From Nonomuraea basaltis (lineage in GTDB: Bacteria > Actinomycetota > Actinomycetes > Streptosporangiales > Streptosporangiaceae): a DNA stretch of 62,722 nt. The stretch spans positions 1-62,722 of the forward strand of contig NZ_VCJS01000059.1 of the NCBI RefSeq assembly GCF_005893125.1. The letters run 5' to 3'. This document shows positions 36,472 through 45,294 of the stretch, one piece after another. The position numbers and the translations under genes are program-made. Numbering within the stretch: the stretch's first letter is position 1; every line of letters begins with the position of its first letter. Below the pieces are notes generated by a model that was not told where the DNA came from, made no database searches, and saw only the letters and a list, made by a program, of their open reading frames with translations.

Positions 36472-37440
36472 ATGAGGACTCTGTACCCGCCCATCGATCC
36501 GTACGACTCCGGCCTGCTCGACGTGGGCGACGGCAACCAGATCTATTGGGAGGTGTGCGGCAATCCCGACGGCAAGCCGGCCGTCATGCTGCACGGCGGC
36601 CCCGGCGGCGGGTGCAACGCCAACCACCGTCGCCAGTGGAACCCCGAGCTCTACCGCATCGTCCTGTTCGACCAGCGCAACTGCGGCCGGAGCCTGCCGC
36701 ACGCCAGCGACCCGGCCACCGATCTCACGGCCAACACCACCTGGAACCTGGTGGCGGACATGGAGCGGCTGCGCGAGCACCTCGGCATCGACCGGTGGCA
36801 GGTGTTCGGGGGGTCGTGGGGCAGTGCGCTGGCGCTGGCGTACGCGCAGACGCACCCTGACCGGACGACCGAGCTCGTGCTGCGCGGGATCTTCACGTTG
36901 CGGCCCCAGGAGCTGCACTGGTTCTACCAGGAGGGCGCCTGCCACCTCTTCCCCGACCTGTGGGAACGGTACGTGGCCCCGATCTCGGAAGAGGAGCGGG
37001 GCGATCTGATGGCGGCCTTCCGCAAGCGGCTCGAAGGGGACGACGGGGACGCGCGGCTGGCGGCGGCCAAGGCGTGGGCACAGTGGGAGGCGGGCACGAT
37101 CACGCTGCTGCCGGATCCCGGGCTGGTCGCCGAGTTCGGGGAGGACAAGATGGCCGTCTGCTTCGCCCGCATCGAGAACCACTACTTCCACCACGACGGC
37201 TGGTTCGAGCCCGACCAGCTCATCAGGGATGTGCACAAGATCCGGCACATCCCGGCCGTGATCGTGCAGGGGCGTTACGACGCCTGTACGCCGATGGCCA
37301 CCGCCTGGGACCTGCACCAGGCGTGGCCGGAGGCCGAGTTCCACGTGGTGCACGACGCCGGACACGCCTACTCCGAGCCCGGCATCCTGGACCGGCTCAT
37401 CGCGGCGACAGACGGCTGGGGTGAGTCGGCGGCGGAGTGA
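36472..37440 (+). CDS. pip: prolyl iminopeptidase
   Basis: An S33 alpha/beta hydrolase that removes N-terminal proline from peptides. 322 residues from ATG 36472 (MRTLYPPIDPYDSGLLDVGDG), the standard Pip start. The oxyanion HGGPGGG is at 41-47, DQRNCGRSLPHA takes the place of DQRGCGRS-PHA, and the nucleophile elbow is GGSWGS (S115). The triad is completed by GRYDACTP (Asp) and HDAGHAYSEP (His). Cytosolic. Its 3' end overlaps the convergent PAP2 gene by 73 bp. Confidence 0.94.
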   Translation: MRTLYPPIDPYDSGLLDVGDGNQIYWEVCGNPDGKPAVMLHGGPGGGCNANHRRQWNPELYRIVLFDQRNCGRSLPHASDPATDLTANTTWNLVADMERLREHLGIDRWQVFGGSWGSALALAYAQTHPDRTTELVLRGIFTLRPQELHWFYQEGACHLFPDLWERYVAPISEEERGDLMAAFRKRLEGDDGDARLAAAKAWAQWEAGTITLLPDPGLVAEFGEDKMAVCFARIENHYFHHDGWFEPDQLIRDVHKIRHIPAVIVQGRYDACTPMATAWDLHQAWPEAEFHVVHDAGHAYSEPGILDRLIAATDGWGESAAE

Positions 37441-38012
37441 GGACGTCCGTCCTCGGGCGCCGAGCGGAGCCGGGCCAGGAAATACCGCGCGTGGCGTACG
37501 GCGGGGGTGACGGCTCCCACGACCAGCAGCGCGAACAGCGGCGCCAGCACCAGCCCGAACAGCAAGCCCCCGGCCACGTCGTGCGGGTAGTGCACGCCCA
37601 CGTACACCCGCGAGAACGCCATGACCGCCGCCAGCGGGAACACCACCCACGCCAGGGCGCGCCAGACCAGCACGAGCGTGGCCGCCGCACCGGCCGCGAT
37701 CACGGAGTGGTTGCTGGGGAAGGACCAGTCGTCCGGTGGCGGGCAGTCGGCGATCGTCAGGATCCCGCCCCGGCAGGGCCGGTCCTCCCGGACGAGGATC
37801 TTGACGACCTCGCTCACGACGTACGCGAACACCACCCCGGCCGGCCCGGCGATCACCAGCGCCAGGTCGCGCGCCGGCGCCCGCCACGCACGGAGCGCGG
37901 CCACCACGAACAGCACCGCGAACACGAATAACCCGCCGTCCGTGCCCACTTCGGCGAGCGTATGGAGCCACTCGGGCGTGGTAAGGGCGAAGCCGACGAT
38001 GTCGTGGTACAC
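37368..38012 (-). CDS. PAP2 family membrane phosphatase
   Basis: 214 residues with about five to six membrane segments. The three-part phosphatase signature is intact: KILVREDRP, PSNHS and SRVYVGVHYPHD. Such enzymes dephosphorylate lipid phosphates such as undecaprenyl pyrophosphate or phosphatidic acid on the outer membrane face. The start is GTG 38012. The tail after the last helix (RSAPEDGRPHSAADSPQ) is polar and overlaps the 3' end of pip in antisense. It stands alone on its strand; the region behind its start is repeat-rich. Confidence 0.9.
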   Translation of the reverse strand: MYHDIVGFALTTPEWLHTLAEVGTDGGLFVFAVLFVVAALRAWRAPARDLALVIAGPAGVVFAYVVSEVVKILVREDRPCRGGILTIADCPPPDDWSFPSNHSVIAAGAAATLVLVWRALAWVVFPLAAVMAFSRVYVGVHYPHDVAGGLLFGLVLAPLFALLVVGAVTPAVRHARYFLARLRSAPEDGRPHSAADSPQPSVAAMSRSRMPGSE

Positions 38013-38414
38013 ACGTGTCCAATCCGTGAACGGGCAATGGACACGACCTTACGAACTGCGGCCGTCAGCCGCCTCGACCTTTTGGCGGAATGTCAGCAAA
38101 AAGGTTCCCCCGATCGGCCGACCCCGCCAAGCAGCCCGGCAATCGGCCGAGCCCAGGTGACCCACGCAGGTCCAGCCGAGCCGGGCAACCCACGCCAGCC
38201 ACCCCAGACAGGTGACGCACGCCGGTCCGGCCGAGCCGGGTGACCCCACGCCGGCCGCCCAAGGCCGGGCAGCCTCGCCGACCCACTAAGGCATGATGGC
38301 GCACGGCGGCCAGACGAGGCCTGACGAGGGAAACCGAGCCAGTCGAGGCAAGTCGAGGCAAGGCTGCCTCTTGGCGATCGTGAGGCTGGGTGGGCCTTCC
38401 CCGATCGGCCGGGT
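38013..38414. other. 402-bp repeat-rich intergenic region
   Basis: No supportable gene. The stretch is Pro/Gly-codon-like GC-rich sequence with an imperfect 55-bp tandem repeat and several copies of CGATCGGCCG or AATCGGCCGA (38110-38149 and 38401-38410). GTCGAGGCAA occurs twice in tandem near 38344. It must contain the promoter of the PAP2 gene; no clear hexamers are visible. Confidence 0.5.
38155..38265 (+). repeat. imperfect 55-bp tandem duplication
   Basis: Two adjacent units start at 38155 and 38210 with AGGTGACCCACG and AGGTGACGCACG and share the internal block GCCGAGCCGGG. Identity by eye is about 80%. Within each unit CCCACGCC-type blocks recur, so slippage is a likely origin. Confidence 0.7.
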
Positions 38415-38717
38415 TCAGATGAGGAACTGGCGGGCCAGCGCCGCCTGTTTGGTCTCCAGTTCGGCCTGGGTGATGAGCCCACGGTCGAACGCCTCCGTGG
38501 TTGCGTCGCGCTCGGCCACGTAGTACGCCGCCATGATCTCGCTGCGGAGCGGCGTGAACCAGCGCTCCACGCACTTGGAGAAAACGGTGACCTTCTGCTC
38601 GACGGCGTCCACGCCGACCGTGCACGCCAGATCATGCGCCCGCAGTTGCTGAACCGCCTCGCGGAGGGTGATCGGTCCGAGGGACCCGTTGAAGCGGATG
38701 TCAAGAGTGATCTTCAA
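38415..38717 (-). CDS. small hypothetical protein with SHOCT-like tail, TTG start
   Basis: 100 residues. The start is TTG at 38717 because a GGAGG site lies nine bases upstream on the minus strand and the peptide begins well (KITLDIRFNGSLGPITLREAV). The end RDATTEAFDRGLITQAELETKQAALARQFLI resembles short SHOCT-type helical tails (LxxLKxxGxITxxEFexkKxxLL). The N-terminal part looks like a small alpha/beta fold. It diverges from the universal stress protein gene. Function unknown. Confidence 0.6.
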   Translation of the reverse strand: MKITLDIRFNGSLGPITLREAVQQLRAHDLACTVGVDAVEQKVTVFSKCVERWFTPLRSEIMAAYYVAERDATTEAFDRGLITQAELETKQAALARQFLI

Positions 38718-38796
38718 TGTTTTTGCGCCTCCACAGGTTTACAACGTTCGGATCAAGGCCGCGTATTCCCAGCTCAGAGCGGGTAAGAGGGCAGTC

Positions 38797-39591
38797 GTGA
38801 TCGGAGAGCACATGATCGTCGGCTATACCAGCGACCCTGGCGGGCGGGACGCTCTGGCCCTCGGTGCCGCGATCGCGCGGGGCACCGGCGGCGAACTCAC
38901 GGTCGCGACGATCTACCCGCCCGGCAGCCCCGGGCTGGCCGTCGAGGCACAGGCCAACCTGGCGCACGCGGCCGAGGAGCTGGGGTCGGCGCCGGCCGAG
39001 TACATCACGTACGAAAGCAGGGGCACCGGCCGCGGCCTGTCGGTGCTGGCCAGCAGGATCAGGGCGGACCTGATCGTGGTCGGCTCAGCGGACGGCGGGC
39101 ATCACGGCCGCATCGCCATCGGCGCCACCTCCGACCACCTGCTCCACCTGTCGTCGGAGGCCGTCATGCTGGCGCCCGCCAAGTACCTCCCGCCGGATGG
39201 TCCCGCCCGTCTCACACTGGCGTACGTGCATCGGCCGCAGTGCGATGCGGCGGTCGAGCGGATGGCGCAGGCGGCTCTGCGGCTGGGCGTGCCACTCCGG
39301 CTGATCACGTTCGACCTGCGTACCGAGGACCAGGGCAAGCTGAGGGACGATCTCGCCCTGGCGGTGCGGCTGGCCTGGGAGAGCACCGGGATCGAGGCGG
39401 AGTCGGAGGTGGCCGAGGGGCACGACGTGGCCGCCGCGATGGCGGACGTCGAGTGGCTGCCCGGCGAGCTGCTGGTCTGCGCGGCGAGCGAGGACGCGCT
39501 GCCGCACCGGGTGTTCCTCGGCGAGCTGGCGATGAAGGTGCTGCGGGCCTCCACCTGCCCCGTCACCGTACTGCCACGAGGCTTCTCCTAG
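38797..39591 (+). CDS. universal stress protein (tandem Usp domains)
   Basis: About 264 residues from GTG 38797; ATG 38812 is an alternative with a good GGAG site. The first Usp domain has IVGYTSDPGGRDAL at the start and the ATP-binding GSADGGHHGRIAIGATSDHLL near residue 100. The second (LTLAYVHRPQCDAAVERMAQAALRLG onward) is more degenerate and lacks a clear G-x2-G loop. Tandem Usp proteins in actinobacteria act in dormancy and hypoxia responses. Cytosolic. Confidence 0.85.
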   Translation: MIGEHMIVGYTSDPGGRDALALGAAIARGTGGELTVATIYPPGSPGLAVEAQANLAHAAEELGSAPAEYITYESRGTGRGLSVLASRIRADLIVVGSADGGHHGRIAIGATSDHLLHLSSEAVMLAPAKYLPPDGPARLTLAYVHRPQCDAAVERMAQAALRLGVPLRLITFDLRTEDQGKLRDDLALAVRLAWESTGIEAESEVAEGHDVAAAMADVEWLPGELLVCAASEDALPHRVFLGELAMKVLRASTCPVTVLPRGFS

Positions 39592-39729
39592 GCCGCCGAC
39601 CATGCCGCCTGCCGCCATCCTGTTCGCAATCGTGATCACGCAGCTCAGGTCAGTCACCGGCAGTCACGCGCCCGGCGAACGCCGCCTCGCCCACCTGACA
39701 CGCCTACCGCCGCCCCTCGCAGTACGTGC

Positions 39730-39747
39730 CATGGCCGTGAGGCCATG
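39730..39747. terminator. short hairpin between convergent genes
   Basis: CATGGCC (39730-39736) and GGCCATG (39741-39747) flank a GTGA tetraloop. It lies in the 205-bp gap between the stress protein (plus) and the GT4 gene (minus), where a bidirectional terminator would be expected. The rest of the gap shows nothing else. Confidence 0.4.
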
Positions 39748-39796
39748 AGGCGCTAAGAGACCGGCACGGGCGTGAAGGTCGTTCGTGGTGGGCCGG

Positions 39797-40915
39797 TCAG
39801 TGGCGGTGCGTGACCTTCTCGTATAGCTCCAGGTAGCGGTCGGCCATCACGGACGGTGAGAAGCGGCGGCGCGCCTCGCGGCGGCACTCCTCCGGGTCGA
39901 TCTCGTCCACCCGCAGCACCCACTCGGCCAGCTCCTCCTCCCGATCGGCCAGGAACCCGGTGCGGCCGTGGTCGATGATCTCCGGCAGGCACCCACGGCG
40001 CAGCCCGACAGGCGGCACCCCGAGCGCCAGCGCCTCGACGACGGCCGTGCCGCCGGGCTCGTCCCACTGGATCGGGAAAAGTGCGGCACGCGCCGAGGCG
40101 TACAGGTGGTCCCGGGCCTGGCCGCCCACCGCGCCGACCCACCTGACCAGCTCGCCGTCGAGATAGCGGGACACCTGGTCGAGGTGGTAGCGGACGTCCG
40201 GATGGCCGTACAGCGGGTGGTACGGGTTCTGGGCCACGACGTCCAGCTCGGCCGGGGTGTTCCGGCCGCTGACCGGGCCGGCCAGCACCAGCGGCAGCCC
40301 GAGCTTCTGGCAGAGCCTGGCCGCCACGTGCTGGCCCTTGAGCTGGCAGATGCGCCCCATCACCACCAGGTGCTCCCCCCGCGAGACCCGCACGTCGCGG
40401 TCGGCGAGCGGGGTGGCCAGGTGGATCGAGCCGAGCGAGGCCGCCCGCAGGGCGTCGGGGGCGCGGGCGAGCTGCGACTCCGAGACGCCGTTGACCGCGA
40501 TCGACGAGGGGAACGCGCCGTAGAAGGCCGGATGTTTGCGCAGGTCCCAGTGAAGGGTGTGGAGGACGGGCGGCCCGCCGAGCGCGGACAGCACCGCGGG
40601 CCCGACGACCTCCAGGTGGTCGTGGACGAGGTCGATGTCGTCGCGGGCGCGCAGCTCCGCGACCACGCGGGCCTGGTGCGCGTGCGCGATGCCCATGACC
40701 TGGTTGTACGGCTTCTGCAGCTCCGTGAACTGCCCCTCGTCGTAGACGCTGATCAGCTCGTCCACCTCGAGCGAGCTCGACGCGACGGAAACCAGGACCA
40801 CGGATACGCCGCGCTCGCGCAGCGCGGGCACCAGCGTGGCCACCACGTTCTCGATCCCGCCGTAGCCGGGGGGCGGGACCGTGAGCCACGGACCCGCGTT
40901 CACCAGTACTTTCAT
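39797..40915 (-). CDS. glycosyltransferase family 4
   Basis: 372 residues with GT-B fold signatures: VNAGPWLTVPPPGYGGIENVVATLVPAL (acceptor side), IDLVHDHLEVVGPAVLSAL, MGRICQLKGQHVAARLCQKLG, and the donor-binding DEPGGTAVVEALALGVPPVGLRRGCLPEIIDHGRTGFL. It is translationally coupled to gpgS by a 4-bp overlap. Pairing with GpgS suggests action on a glucosylglycerate or methylglucose-type oligosaccharide, for example adding the next glucose or mannose, but the acceptor is inferred from context only. Confidence 0.88.
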   Translation of the reverse strand: MKVLVNAGPWLTVPPPGYGGIENVVATLVPALRERGVSVVLVSVASSSLEVDELISVYDEGQFTELQKPYNQVMGIAHAHQARVVAELRARDDIDLVHDHLEVVGPAVLSALGGPPVLHTLHWDLRKHPAFYGAFPSSIAVNGVSESQLARAPDALRAASLGSIHLATPLADRDVRVSRGEHLVVMGRICQLKGQHVAARLCQKLGLPLVLAGPVSGRNTPAELDVVAQNPYHPLYGHPDVRYHLDQVSRYLDGELVRWVGAVGGQARDHLYASARAALFPIQWDEPGGTAVVEALALGVPPVGLRRGCLPEIIDHGRTGFLADREEELAEWVLRVDEIDPEECRREARRRFSPSVMADRYLELYEKVTHRH

Positions 40916-41886
40916 GCCACATCCTCCTCCAGCAGGAGGGAGGCGAGCGGAGGCCGCTCCCCCACGGCCACGTCGACCAGGTCGGCCTGGCCGTCGAGCC
41001 CGAACTGCAGGAGCATGGGCGCCGGGGGCTCCGACGCCATCACGCGGCCCTGGCGTTCCAGGCGCGACCAGGCGGTGAGGATGATCTGCCCGGCCATCCG
41101 GCCGAGCGCGGCCGTCGACTGATGGGTGTGCGTGCGATGGCCCAGGTCCACCTGGGCCATCGCGTCCAGCCCGACGAGCTGGAGCAGGTCGACGAGGAGC
41201 CCGAACTCCACGCCGTACTCGGTGACGAACGGCACCTGTTCGAGCACCGCGCGCCGACCGGCGTACTCGCCGCCGAGCGGCTGGGCGAATCCGGCCAGCT
41301 CGGGCCAGAACATGTTGAGCAGCGGCCTGGCCACCAGCTCGGTGACGCGGCCGCCGCCGCCCCGCTGGACGACGCCGTCCGCTCCGGTGTACGGCCGCTC
41401 ATACGTCGCCTTCACGAAATGCGTGTCCGCGTCCATGAGCAGCGGACCGATCAGGCCCGACACGTAGTGCGCGCCGAAGCTGCGCAGGTCGGCGTCCACG
41501 AACACGACGATGTCGCCGTTCGAGGCGGCAAGCCCTTTCCACAGCGCCTCCCCCTTGCCTGTCAGCGCGGGCAGCTGCGAAAGCACGTCGTCCTGTGCCA
41601 CCACCCGCGCGCCCGCCCGGCGTGCCCGCTCGGCGGTCCGGTCGGTGGAGTTCGAGTCGACGACGAGGATCTCGTCGACGAGCGGGGTCCGCTCGACGAG
41701 ATCGCGCCGGATGATGCTGACGATGTCGCCCACCGTCCGCTCCTCGTCGCGAGCGGGCAGGACGACACTCACCGTGGTAGTGCCCTTGGCCAGCAGTAAG
41801 GAGTCGAGCGGCCACTCGGCTGCGGTGCTCGAGTGCGGGCCGTACCACTCCTGGACCTTGGCCAAGGCTCGCAGATCTGTCTCCAT
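40912..41886 (-). CDS. gpgS: glucosyl-3-phosphoglycerate synthase
   Basis: A GT81 enzyme that moves glucose from a nucleotide donor to 3-phosphoglycerate, the first step towards glucosylglycerate and methylglucose lipopolysaccharides. 324 residues. Motifs: SVVLPARDEERTVGDIV, EILVVDSNSTDRTAE, GKGEALWKGL, metal-binding VDADLRSF (131-133), the GGGGRVTELVARPLLNMFWPEL acceptor loop and GGEYAGRR. All are typical of GpgS. It is divergent from an oxidoreductase gene across 107 bp and is followed by the GT4 gene. No phosphatase (GpgP) gene is adjacent. Confidence 0.93.
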   Translation of the reverse strand: METDLRALAKVQEWYGPHSSTAAEWPLDSLLLAKGTTTVSVVLPARDEERTVGDIVSIIRRDLVERTPLVDEILVVDSNSTDRTAERARRAGARVVAQDDVLSQLPALTGKGEALWKGLAASNGDIVVFVDADLRSFGAHYVSGLIGPLLMDADTHFVKATYERPYTGADGVVQRGGGGRVTELVARPLLNMFWPELAGFAQPLGGEYAGRRAVLEQVPFVTEYGVEFGLLVDLLQLVGLDAMAQVDLGHRTHTHQSTAALGRMAGQIILTAWSRLERQGRVMASEPPAPMLLQFGLDGQADLVDVAVGERPPLASLLLEEDVA

Positions 41887-41993
41887 GCAGTCAGCCCCGA
41901 TCTGATCAGGTCACGACCTCTGCCCGATCTGTCCGCCTTCGAACATGTTGTTTGGCCGCGACTAGACGTGGCATATGCGGGGTTGTGTCCCCA

Positions 41994-42992
41994 ATGACGC
42001 GTGTCGGCATCATAGGTGCCGGAAATGTCGCCGCCCGCCATGCAGACGTCTTGTCAGGTTTCGCCGATGTTACGATCGCCGGAATTGCTGACACGGATCC
42101 CCACAGAGCCGGAGCTCTGGCTGCCGAACATGGCTCCCCCGCCTACGGCGGCCATGCCGCCCTGCTCGATGCCGGTGGACTGGATGCTGTCTACGTCTGT
42201 GTTCCTCCCTTCGCGCACGGTAACCCGGAGCGTGATGTTCTGTCGTGCGATCTCCCGATTTTTGTGGAGAAGCCCCTGTCGCTTGACCTGCAAACGGCGG
42301 AAATGATCGCGACCGAAATAGAGCGGAGATCTCTGCCCTCGGCGGTCGGTCACCACTGGCGTTACCTCGACATCGTGGAGCGGGCCCGCGGCCTTCTCGA
42401 CGGCCGCCCGGTACGCCTCGCACTCGGCCACTGGCTCGACAAGGTCCCCCCGGTCGGCTGGTGGCTGAACCCGAGCATGTCCGGCGGCCAGATCCTGGAG
42501 CAGGCGGTCCACGTACTGGACCTGGCCCGGGTCCTGGTGGGTGAGGTGGCGATGGTGCACGCCGTCCCGGCGGAGAACACGATGGACGGCGAGGTGGACC
42601 GGGCCACGGCCGCGGTCCTGCGCTTCGCCGACGGCGCTGCCGGGCTCCTGGCCACCTCCTGCCTGCTCACCCGCAAGCATCGGGTGAGCCTGGAGGTCTG
42701 CGCCGACGGCATCGCACTGGAGCTCAGCGAGACGCGGCTGCTGGTCGACGGCGACCGGGTGATCGAGGACGACGGGCAGGCCAAGACGCGGGTGGACCGG
42801 GAGTTCATCGACGCCGTCCAGGGAAAGAACGCCGACGTGCGCGTGCCGTACCGTGAGGCCCTGCGGACCCACCGCCTGGCCCTGGCGCTCGCGCGGTCCG
42901 CGGCGGAACGGAGGCCGGTGATGCTCGATGCCCTCGAGGGCGCGACCGGGAAGGCGGCGGCGTATGGCGACCCAGCCCGCCTCACGGAGTGA
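41994..42992 (+). CDS. Gfo/Idh/MocA family oxidoreductase
   Basis: 332 residues from ATG 41994. An N-terminal NAD(P) Rossmann domain (TRVGIIGAGNVAARHADVL) is followed by the EKPLSLD motif with its conserved Lys (VEKP), then GHHWRYLDIVERA and the GGQILEQAVHVLDLARVLVG segment with the catalytic-region His. The family oxidises or reduces sugars, inositols and glycosides. The last ~45 bases resemble a short repeat also found upstream of the permease at 49735. Only 4 bp separate it from the next dehydrogenase, so the two are co-translated. Substrate unknown. Confidence 0.9.
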   Translation: MTRVGIIGAGNVAARHADVLSGFADVTIAGIADTDPHRAGALAAEHGSPAYGGHAALLDAGGLDAVYVCVPPFAHGNPERDVLSCDLPIFVEKPLSLDLQTAEMIATEIERRSLPSAVGHHWRYLDIVERARGLLDGRPVRLALGHWLDKVPPVGWWLNPSMSGGQILEQAVHVLDLARVLVGEVAMVHAVPAENTMDGEVDRATAAVLRFADGAAGLLATSCLLTRKHRVSLEVCADGIALELSETRLLVDGDRVIEDDGQAKTRVDREFIDAVQGKNADVRVPYREALRTHRLALALARSAAERRPVMLDALEGATGKAAAYGDPARLTE

Positions 42993-42996
42993 GGCC

Positions 42997-44103
42997 ATGA
43001 ATACAGCGGTGCTCAGCATCGAGGCCCCCGGGGAGGTGGCGCTGGTCGAGGAGAAGCTGCCCGACCTGCCCGAAGGCGGCTTCATGGTGGCGACCACGCA
43101 CAGCGGCGTGTCGGCCGGCACCGAGCTGACCTACGTCAAGGGCACCAACCCCTACCTGACCTCGACCTGGGACCGGGCACTCGGGCTGTTCACCGAGGGC
43201 ACGCCGTCGGTGGGCTATCCAGTGCGGGGCATCGGATACATGCAGGTCGGCCTGGTGGTGGAGACGCGTACGCGGGCCGTGCGCGAGGGCGCGCTGGTGG
43301 CGATGTGCTACGGGCACCGCACCGCGTACGTGGCGGACCCGATGACCGACAGATTCGTCGAGCTGCCCGACGACCTGGACCCGCTGCTCGGCATCTACGT
43401 CGCCCACATGGGCCCGATCTGCGCCAACGGCCTGCTGCACGCGGCCCACGACCTGCACGGGCCGGCCGTGCGGCAGCTCGGCGACGGCGTGCGCGGGCGG
43501 AGGGTCGTGGTCGTGGGCGCGGGCGTGGTCGGGCTGCTGTCCGCGGGCTTCGCCATGTCCGGCGGCGCGGCCGAGGTCGTGGTCGTGGACGAGACCCCGG
43601 CCAGGCTGGCGGTCGCCGAGGCGCTCGGCGCGGAGGTCATGTCCGCCGACGACGATCCGGCGATGGCGCTGAAGCGCCGCTGGCGGCACGGCCCGGAGGA
43701 CCGGGGAGCCGACGTGGTGTTCCAGTGCCGCGGCCAGCCCAGGGCGCTGGCGCTCGGACTGCGGCTGCTGCGGCCGCAGGGCACGCTGGTCGACCTGGCC
43801 TTCTACACCGAGGGTGCGCAGGAGGTGCGGCTCGGCGAGGAGTTCCACCACAACGGGCTGACAGTCCGATGCGCCCAGATCGGCAGGGTGCCACGCGGCC
43901 TGGCGCACGCCTGGGACAGAGAGAGGCTCTCACACGAGACGATCGCCCTGCTCAGGGAGCGCGGCAGGGTGCTACGCGAGCACCTGATCACTGACCTCGT
44001 CGGATTCTCCGACGCTCCCGGCTTCCTCGCCGACCTCGCGGCCAGGCGCCGGCACGCTATCCAGGCCGTGCTCTGTGACGACGTCGAGGAGGAGGGCGGC
44101 TGA
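42997..44103 (+). CDS. zinc-less MDR dehydrogenase
   Basis: 368 residues of the medium-chain dehydrogenase/reductase superfamily. The cofactor motif is VVVVGAGVVGLLSAGFAM. The catalytic zinc positions are not conserved: SGVSAGTEL stands where GICGTD-type enzymes have their Cys, and there is no GHE motif, so chemistry must be metal-independent. It shares the SGVSAGTELT, GTNPYLT and GEEFHHN blocks with the MDR protein at 46087-47115; the two are paralogues flanking the GH63 gene. ATG 42997 lies four bases after the preceding gene. Its last 132 bp overlap the convergent glycoside hydrolase gene. Confidence 0.88.
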   Translation: MNTAVLSIEAPGEVALVEEKLPDLPEGGFMVATTHSGVSAGTELTYVKGTNPYLTSTWDRALGLFTEGTPSVGYPVRGIGYMQVGLVVETRTRAVREGALVAMCYGHRTAYVADPMTDRFVELPDDLDPLLGIYVAHMGPICANGLLHAAHDLHGPAVRQLGDGVRGRRVVVVGAGVVGLLSAGFAMSGGAAEVVVVDETPARLAVAEALGAEVMSADDDPAMALKRRWRHGPEDRGADVVFQCRGQPRALALGLRLLRPQGTLVDLAFYTEGAQEVRLGEEFHHNGLTVRCAQIGRVPRGLAHAWDRERLSHETIALLRERGRVLREHLITDLVGFSDAPGFLADLAARRRHAIQAVLCDDVEEEGG

Positions 44104-45294
44104 CCAGCTGAAGTCGGAGCAGCCGTGCCCGCGGTAGGTGAACGGGTCGAAGTATTCGCGGAATCCGGAGTGCATCAGCAGGCTGAGCATCCCGTCGGCG
44201 AGCGGGACCGCCAGGTCGGGGCGGCGGTCCTTGAGCCCTTGCCAGACCAGCCAGGTGAGGTTGATCCAGCTCGGCCCCCGCCAGTAGCGGACCGAATCGA
44301 ACTCGGGCGCGGACGGGGAGAAGCTGGGCAGGACCCCGTCCTTGAGCGCGAACCGGTCCAGCGCGGTCGCGATCAGTGCGTCGGCGACCTCGTCCGGCAA
44401 TCCCGGCAGCATGAGCGGCGTCAGCCCGGCGGCGCTGCTCGACTCGATCAGGCGGCCGGTGACCAGGTCGCGGGGCTGGAAGAGGCCGCCGTCGTAGAGG
44501 TGCTCGACCATGGCCGCGGTGACGGCGGCCGCCTCGCGCTCGTGGGGCTCGGGGTCGAGGCCCAGCTCCTGCGCGATCTTGGCGAGCACCGACTCGGCCA
44601 CCCCGTACGCGGTGTTGAACAGGGGATCCTCGATGTGGAACGCGCCAGCCCGGCGGTAGCCGGAGTCGCGGTAGGCGCGGGCGAGCGCGACGTAGCGCTC
44701 GTAGTCGCGGTCGGTCGGCCGCTCGTCGGCGTTGACGGCGTCGAGGTCCCTGCGGACGAACCCGGCGGGGCGGTCGTCCTGCACGACGGAGAGCGGCAGG
44801 TCCCAGGCCGGGCTGTTGTCCATGCCCGACTCCCAGGGATGCACGATCGAGATCAAGCCCTCGGCGGAGCGCCTGGCCGTGCGCAGGAACTCCTGCTGCG
44901 CCACGAGCCGCGGGTAGATCCGGCGCAGGAACGCCGGGTCCGGCTCGGCCAGGTGCGTCTTCCACGCGGCCAGCGCGTGGACCGGCGGCTGCACGATGCC
45001 GGAGGTCGCCGCCCCGGAGGGAACGCGGGTCTGCCAGAAGTCGGGGCCGGGGAAGTACGCGCCGTCCGGCACCTTCGGATTGAACACGATGTGCGGCACC
45101 CGGCCGTCGTCCCACTGGGCGCCGAACAGGCTGAGCAGCTCCGACCTGGCCCTTCTCGGGGCCCACTGGGCGTGGCCGATCGCGATGAAGGCCGAGTCCC
45201 AGCTCCACTGGTGGGGGTAGAGGCCACGCGAGGGAACCGTGTAGCTGCCGTCCCAGTTGGCCACCAGGACGCGCACGGCGTCGTGAAGGATCAT
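43972..45294 (-). CDS. GH63 glycoside hydrolase, glucosylglycerate/mannosylglycerate hydrolase-like
   Basis: 440 residues from ATG 45294, an (alpha/alpha)6 GH63 protein resembling actinobacterial glucosylglycerate hydrolase and Thermus mannosylglycerate hydrolase. Signatures: YPHQWSWDSAFIAIGHAQW (28-44), GIVQPPVHALAAW, the acid-carrying region HPWESGMDNSPAWD (152-165), WRGPSWINLTWLVWQGL, and GFREYFDPFTYRGHGCSDFSW near the end with the candidate base Glu. It would release glucose and glycerate from glucosylglycerate, the product expected downstream of GpgS encoded 2 kb away. The 3' end runs 132 bp antisense into the MDR gene, giving a polar tail beyond the usual end. Overlaps the next gene's stop by 4 bp. 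Confidence 0.85.
   Translation of the reverse strand: MILHDAVRVLVANWDGSYTVPSRGLYPHQWSWDSAFIAIGHAQWAPRRARSELLSLFGAQWDDGRVPHIVFNPKVPDGAYFPGPDFWQTRVPSGAATSGIVQPPVHALAAWKTHLAEPDPAFLRRIYPRLVAQQEFLRTARRSAEGLISIVHPWESGMDNSPAWDLPLSVVQDDRPAGFVRRDLDAVNADERPTDRDYERYVALARAYRDSGYRRAGAFHIEDPLFNTAYGVAESVLAKIAQELGLDPEPHEREAAAVTAAMVEHLYDGGLFQPRDLVTGRLIESSSAAGLTPLMLPGLPDEVADALIATALDRFALKDGVLPSFSPSAPEFDSVRYWRGPSWINLTWLVWQGLKDRRPDLAVPLADGMLSLLMHSGFREYFDPFTYRGHGCSDFSWSAALLLDVVTEHGLDSVPAPGREVGEEAGSVGESDEVSDQVLA

Noticed and set aside
39592..39796. Small gene between the stress protein and GT4 genes
   Set aside because: Only short frames without ribosome sites; the small hairpin fits a terminator between convergent genes.
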